This document shows, piece after piece, positions 30,860 to 34,201 of a stretch of 34,201 bases of DNA. This stretch comes from Pirellulales bacterium (GTDB lineage Bacteria > Planctomycetota > Planctomycetia > Pirellulales > JAEUIK01). Positions within the stretch are counted from its first letter, which is position 1, and each line of letters opens with the position of its first letter. The DNA is taken from assembly GCA_019694455.1 (NCBI GenBank), contig JAIBBY010000051.1, forward strand, positions 1 to 34,201, written 5' to 3'. The position numbers and the translations under genes are program-made. The notes beneath the pieces are model-generated. The model saw only the letters and a list, made by a program, of their open reading frames with translations, was not told where the DNA came from and did not search any database.

Positions 30860-31708
30860 ATGAACGTCGAACAGCTTCGCGTTAACGCGCGCCTGGAAGA
30901 ACAACACTGGTGGTTTGTTGGCCGCCGGCGGATCTTGCGCGCGCTGGTCGAGCGATTGTTGCCGCCAGCCGGCGATCGGCTGGTGATCGACGTCGGCTGT
31001 GGCACAGGGGGCAACATCGGCAGCCTGGCGGACGCGTATCAAACGGTGGGCATCGACACTTCTCCGGACGCCGTGGCGCTGGCGCGCGGCCGCTTTCCGC
31101 GAACGCGATTCATTCAGGGCGCTGCGCCGGACGACCTGGGCGAACTGGCGGCCGAAGCCAGCTTGTTTTTGGCGACGGACGTGCTGGAACATGTGCGCGA
31201 CGACTTTCGCCTGCTTTCGTCGCTAGTGGCCGCAGCCTCGCCGGGCGCTTACTTTCTGCTAACCGTGCCGGCTGATCCCGCGCTGTGGAGCGCGCACGAC
31301 GAGAGTCACTTGCACTTTCGCCGATATGACCAGGCTCGGTTTTGCGCGCTGTGGGAGGGGCTGCCAGCCACCCCGCTCTTGGTGTCGCACTACAACACCT
31401 TTTTGCATCGACCCATTCAAGCGGTGCGCTGGTGGAATCAACTTCGCGGACACGCCAGTGGCGAGGCGGGCACCGATTTGTGGCTGCCACGGACGCCGGT
31501 GAATAGCGCCTTGACGGCGCTGTACGCCCGTGAGGGCCGACGATTATTGGCGGCGCTGGACTGCGGTGGCGCCGGCTATCGACATGGAGTGAGCTTACTG
31601 GCGGTGCTGCGGCGTGAACCGGGGGAGGCGCCGGTGCGCGAGAAGCCGACTAACATCGCGCCCGACCTGTTCGACCCTTATGCGACCAACACGCCGGCGG
31701 CCGCATGA
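30860..31708 (+). CDS. Class I SAM-dependent methyltransferase
   Basis: 282 residues. The N-terminal EQHWWFVGRRRILRALVERLL segment is common to a sugar- or lipid-linked methyltransferase subgroup. Motif I is VIDVGCGTGGNIG (about 42-54). GIDTSPDAVALAR is motif II, and ATDVLEHVRDDFRLL the post-motif II helix; LLTVPADPALWSAHDESHLHF RRYD-type residues follow. The start overlaps no upstream gene; the stop overlaps the glycosyltransferase start by ATGA, implying coupled translation. I infer modification of a lipid- or glycan-linked substrate with the partner transferase. A weak TACACT box lies about 55 bases upstream. Confidence 0.87.
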   Translation: MNVEQLRVNARLEEQHWWFVGRRRILRALVERLLPPAGDRLVIDVGCGTGGNIGSLADAYQTVGIDTSPDAVALARGRFPRTRFIQGAAPDDLGELAAEASLFLATDVLEHVRDDFRLLSSLVAAASPGAYFLLTVPADPALWSAHDESHLHFRRYDQARFCALWEGLPATPLLVSHYNTFLHRPIQAVRWWNQLRGHASGEAGTDLWLPRTPVNSALTALYAREGRRLLAALDCGGAGYRHGVSLLAVLRREPGEAPVREKPTNIAPDLFDPYATNTPAAA

Positions 31709-32610
31709 GCGTCACGACGCTTGTCATCCCGTGCTACAACGAGGCGCGCCGCCTGCGGCTGAACGCCTTCGCCTCGCACCTGAAAACCGATCGGTCGACG
31801 CGATTCTTGTTTGTGGACGACGGCAGCACGGACGAGACTGCCGCCATGCTCGCCGATTTTTGCCGCGAGCGGGGGTCGCAGTGTCGGCTGCTGCGGCTGA
31901 CACGCAACGGTGGCAAGGCCGAGGCAGTGCGGCAAGGCATGCTGTCGGCGTTGTTCTGGTCCGAAGGGAGATTGGAGGAACCTGCCCGGAAAGCCGCCGC
32001 CGCGCTCGTGACCGCGCCGGGAGACGGCGAAGGACCGGCCGAGCGGGCAGAGGGAGAATCGCCGCGCGCGAACCCGCCACGGGGAGAATATGTCGGATTT
32101 TGGGACGCCGATCTGGCGACGCCGCTTGCGGCGCTAGCGGAGTTTCGCGAGGTGCTGGATCACGACAAGCGGATCGAATGGGTGTTTGGCTCGCGAATTC
32201 GCTTGCTGGGGCGCGCGATCGAGCGGCAACCGCTGCGGCACTATTTGGGACGCGGGTGGGCCACCGCGGTTTCGCTGCTGCTGCGCTTGCCGGTGTACGA
32301 CACACAATGCGGCGCGAAATTGTTTCGGGCGAACGACGAGTTGCGGAGCGTGCTATCCGATCCGTTCATTTCGCGGTGGGTGTTCGACGTGGAGTTGATT
32401 GCGCGGTTGATATGCGCACGGCGACGATGGGGTGGGGCGCCAGCGACGGCGGCCATTTTTGAGTCGCCGCTACGCGAATGGCGCGATGTGGAGGGCTCGA
32501 AGGTGCGGCCGCGCGATTTCTGGAAAGGAGCGGTCGATTTGGCGCGCATTTACCGCCATTATCGCCGCTGCCTGCGCGGCGCCGTTGACCATGCCAAAGG
32601 GCAAACTTAA
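31705..32610 (+). CDS. Family 2 glycosyltransferase, dolichyl-phosphate-glucose-synthase-like
   Basis: 301 residues. GT-A features: LVIPCYNEARRL, FLFVDDGSTDET, RNGGKAEAVRQGML and WDADLATP (metal-binding D-x-D). QCGAKLFRAN and WVFDVELIARL follow, as in Alg5/polyprenyl-phosphate glucosyltransferases. Between the GGKAEAVRQGM motif and the DxD strand is a low-complexity insertion of about 35 residues (Ala/Pro/Gly/Glu-rich). There are no clear membrane helices. It is coupled by ATGA to the methyltransferase. The likely reaction is sugar transfer from a nucleotide sugar to a polyprenyl phosphate (family inference). Confidence 0.85.
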   Translation: MSVTTLVIPCYNEARRLRLNAFASHLKTDRSTRFLFVDDGSTDETAAMLADFCRERGSQCRLLRLTRNGGKAEAVRQGMLSALFWSEGRLEEPARKAAAALVTAPGDGEGPAERAEGESPRANPPRGEYVGFWDADLATPLAALAEFREVLDHDKRIEWVFGSRIRLLGRAIERQPLRHYLGRGWATAVSLLLRLPVYDTQCGAKLFRANDELRSVLSDPFISRWVFDVELIARLICARRRWGGAPATAAIFESPLREWRDVEGSKVRPRDFWKGAVDLARIYRHYRRCLRGAVDHAKGQT

Positions 32611-32613
32611 GAT
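32585..32613 (+). promoter_or_regulatory. Promoter of tRNA-His
   Basis: TTGACC (32585-32590) and TAAGAT (32608-32613) are separated by 17 bases. The predicted start, near 32620, is about 8 bases before the tRNA. The -35 box overlaps the end of the glycosyltransferase gene. Confidence 0.6.
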
Positions 32614-32628
32614 AAATCGCCTGTTACG

Positions 32629-32702
32629 GTGGCTGTAGCTCAGTTGGTTAGAGCGCCAGATTGTGGTTCTGGATGTCGAGGGTTCGAATCCCTTCAGCCA
32701 CC
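32629..32702 (+). tRNA. tRNA-His (GUG anticodon)
   Basis: The acceptor GTGGCTG (32629-32635) pairs with CAGCCAC (32695-32701), followed by discriminator C at 32702. The anticodon stem CCAGA/TCTGG encloses the loop TTGTGGT, so the anticodon is GTG (His). The T arm has GGTTCGAATCC. A G at 32628 can serve as the extra G-1 unique to tRNA-His and pair with C73. CCA is not encoded. It has its own promoter and terminator. Confidence 0.97.
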
Positions 32703-32711
32703 CTGAAAGAG

Positions 32712-32747
32712 CGCTCGTTGCAAGGCGATTGCAACGGGCGTTTTTTT
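32712..32747 (+). terminator. Intrinsic terminator of tRNA-His
   Basis: CGCTCGTTGCAA (32712-32723) pairs with TTGCAACGGGCG (32729-32740), 12 bp with one G-U, around the loop GGCGA. Seven T follow immediately. This is the strongest terminator in the window. Confidence 0.9.
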
Positions 32748-32799
32748 GTGGCCAGCGCCAGACAGGGCCATGCGCGGCGGGCGATTTTGATGGTGGCGC

Positions 32800-32827
32800 T
32801 TGTCAAGCTGTGAGACTCGGCTACAGT
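32800..32827 (+). promoter_or_regulatory. Promoter of the DUF4440-type gene
   Basis: TTGTCA (32800-32805) and TACAGT (32822-32827) with a 16-base spacer, just after the tRNA terminator. The start would be near 32834, 45 bases before the ATG at 32879. Confidence 0.5.
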
Positions 32828-32878
32828 CATTGGCGCACGCCGTGTGCCAATTCGACGCCTCGAAGAGGGTGGCCTGTC

Positions 32879-33853
32879 ATGTCGCGATCGAGTCTTACGC
32901 AACTAGCGCAAATCGCCGCGTGTTGGTTGCTATGGTGCGCGGCGTATTGTTGGCAACCGACGCCCGTGGCAGCTCAACTCCGCTCCAACCGCGCTGAACC
33001 GGCGCGGCCCGTCAACGGCGCGGAACAGGCAATTCGCGCCGCGGCGCAGGCGTATGCCAAGGCGTACAACGCCGGCGACGCTCGGGCGCTGGCCGCGCTG
33101 TGGACCGAAGACGGCGACTACACCGATGAACTGGGCGCCAACTTTCAGGGGCGCGGCGCGATTCAAGAGCATTTCGACCGCATATTCAAAGAGCATTCTG
33201 GCGTCCGACTTGAAGTGCGAACCGAAGGGATTCGCTTTTTGGGGCCGGCGGTGGCGATCGAGTCGGGAATCGCCATTGCCACGCCGCCCGAGGGGAGCGC
33301 GACCTCGGCGCGCTATACGGCGGTGCAGGTGGAGCGGGACGGCGCCTGGCTACTGGCCAGCGTGCGCGACGCGCCGCACGTCGCCACATCGAACTACGAA
33401 CATCTGAGCGATCTCGACTGGCTGGTTGGCCAGTGGCGGGCCGACTCTCCCGAGGGCCAACTCAAGGTCAAATACGAGTGGACGGCCAACAAGAACTTTC
33501 TGGTGCGCACCTACACGGTTCAGCAAGGAGACCAGTTGCGACGCGCCGGCACGCAGATCATCGGCTGGGATCCGCGCGGCGGGCAGATTGCCTCGTGGCA
33601 TTTCGACTCCGATGGCGGCTTTGGACAGGATCGTTGGTCGCAGGATGGCCAGCAGTGGTTCATCACCGCTGACGCCGTGCTGCGCGACGGCAGCGAGAGC
33701 GTGGCGACCAACATTCTCAAACCACTCGACGCCAATCGATTCACCTGGCATTCGATCGACCGATCGCTAAACAGCGCTCCATTGCCAGACACGGAAGCCA
33801 TCACGCTGAACCGCGTGGCGGCCGCGCCAGACAACCAACCATCGAATCGGTGA
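32879..33853 (+). CDS. Exported SnoaL-like (DUF4440 / SgcJ) protein with second lipocalin-like domain
   Basis: 324 residues. The frame is open into the tRNA, but the ATG at 32879 has AGAGGGTGG upstream and begins a signal peptide (LAQIAACWLLWCAAYCWQ, cut near PVAAQ). Domain 1 (about 45-165) is a SnoaL/DUF4440 cone fold: AAAQAYAKAYNAGDARALAA, LWTEDGDYTDELG, GRGAIQEHF. Domain 2 (about 170-310) starts HLSDLDWLVGQWRAD and has beta-strands with GWDPRGGQIASWHFDSDGGF, resembling lipocalin-type DUF1579 proteins. The two-domain form is common in planctomycetes (recollection). No catalytic function can be assigned. The stop is 5 bases before the next ATG, so they are probably co-transcribed. Confidence 0.78.
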   Translation: MSRSSLTQLAQIAACWLLWCAAYCWQPTPVAAQLRSNRAEPARPVNGAEQAIRAAAQAYAKAYNAGDARALAALWTEDGDYTDELGANFQGRGAIQEHFDRIFKEHSGVRLEVRTEGIRFLGPAVAIESGIAIATPPEGSATSARYTAVQVERDGAWLLASVRDAPHVATSNYEHLSDLDWLVGQWRADSPEGQLKVKYEWTANKNFLVRTYTVQQGDQLRRAGTQIIGWDPRGGQIASWHFDSDGGFGQDRWSQDGQQWFITADAVLRDGSESVATNILKPLDANRFTWHSIDRSLNSAPLPDTEAITLNRVAAAPDNQPSNR

Positions 33854-33858
33854 CATCC

Positions 33859-34201
33859 ATGCGAACTCATTGGGCGCTTTTGACGTGCGTTGTGATGACC
33901 TTGGGCAGTGCTGACCTTGTGCTGGGGCGCGGAGGGGGCGGTTTTCACGGCGGTGGCGGTGGATTTCATGGCGGCGGAGGGGGCTTCGGCGGTGGCAGAC
34001 CCGGTGGATTTGGCGGAGGAGGGTTTGGCGGTGGCTACGGAGGCGGCAGACCCGGCGGGTATGGCGGGGGTGGTTTTGGCGGCGCGGGGGGGCGGCCGGG
34101 AGGTTACGGCGGATTTGAGGGAGGACGGCCCGGCGGCTTTGAAGCGGGTCGACCGGGAGGATTTGGGGTCGAAGCGGGGGGATTTCGGCCACCGTCGTTC
34201 G
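33859..34201 (+). CDS. Glycine-rich exported protein, N-terminal part (cut by window edge)
   Basis: 114 codons are visible and the frame is open at the window end. The signal peptide is MRTHWALLTCVVMTLGSADL followed by V-L-G. The mature chain is mostly glycine: FHGGGGG twice, then GFGGG/GYGGG units with repeated G-R-P-G-G-[FY] (at least five), later diluted with E and A (FEGGRPGGFEAGRPGG). Such repeats form flexible, surface-associated chains. Because the C-terminus is missing, no family can be named. The base composition is very G-rich on the coding strand, as the repeats require. Confidence 0.72.
   Translation, partial: MRTHWALLTCVVMTLGSADLVLGRGGGGFHGGGGGFHGGGGGFGGGRPGGFGGGGFGGGYGGGRPGGYGGGGFGGAGGRPGGYGGFEGGRPGGFEAGRPGGFGVEAGGFRPPSF

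Noticed and set aside
32663..32878. N-terminal extension of the DUF4440-type protein into the tRNA
   Set aside because: It would run through tRNA-His and its terminator; the ATG at 32879 has a ribosome site and signal peptide.
1..34201. Mobile elements, phage genes, CRISPR arrays or defence systems
   Set aside because: No transposase, integrase, Cas or restriction protein motifs and no repeat-spacer pattern were found in any frame read.

Overview
The window reads as a GC-rich chromosomal segment of a planctomycete, most likely Pirellulales-like. This is inferred from the protein families: a Ser/Thr kinase with a planctomycete-style N-terminal domain, an exported PQQ-type beta-propeller beginning its mature part with WPGWRGPRGDG, glycine-rich exported proteins, and a long respiratory operon of unusual composition. 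There is no phage, insertion sequence or CRISPR array, and no rRNA. One tRNA gene (His, GUG) is present.

Layout. (1) 1-4411: a truncated cobalamin adenosyltransferase (minus) diverges from an exported TolB-like propeller protein, an SDR with a pteridine-reductase-like active site and a small membrane protein. Next come a structured, terminator-ended leader or small RNA (about 2380-2745), larE, and a convergent HELGH protein. (2) 4412-8258: a YeiH/UPF0324 anion transporter with a small membrane partner, then a convergent membrane-anchored Ser/Thr kinase. (3) 8702-25849: the core of the window, about 17 kb of same-strand genes for an electron-transfer chain: Rieske protein, split cytochrome b (two genes), a 1513-residue eight-CxxCH cytochrome with coiled-coil and PDZ parts, two paralogous amicyanin-like copper proteins, a two-heme cytochrome c lipoprotein, then CoxB, CoxA (A2-type), CtaA, CtaB, CoxC and CoxD. 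Hairpins without U-tracts sit in most of the longer gaps of this operon. (4) 25945-28322 (minus): a PQQ-type propeller protein and an acyl-CoA dehydrogenase-like protein. (5) 28502-34201 (plus): alpha-glucan phosphorylase, a methyltransferase/glycosyltransferase pair, tRNA-His with its own promoter and terminator, an exported DUF4440-type protein, and a truncated glycine-rich exported protein.

How the genes work together (inference). Quinol is probably oxidised by the Rieske/cytochrome b core. Electrons would pass through the giant multiheme cytochrome, which takes the place expected for cytochrome c1. They would then go by the diheme lipoprotein and/or the blue-copper proteins to the CuA site of CoxB, which has no fused cytochrome c, and on to the A2-type heme-copper oxidase. 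CtaA and CtaB make heme A. The locus looks like a single transcription block for a complex III/complex IV assembly with non-standard electron carriers. That is the best candidate here for a poorly described system.
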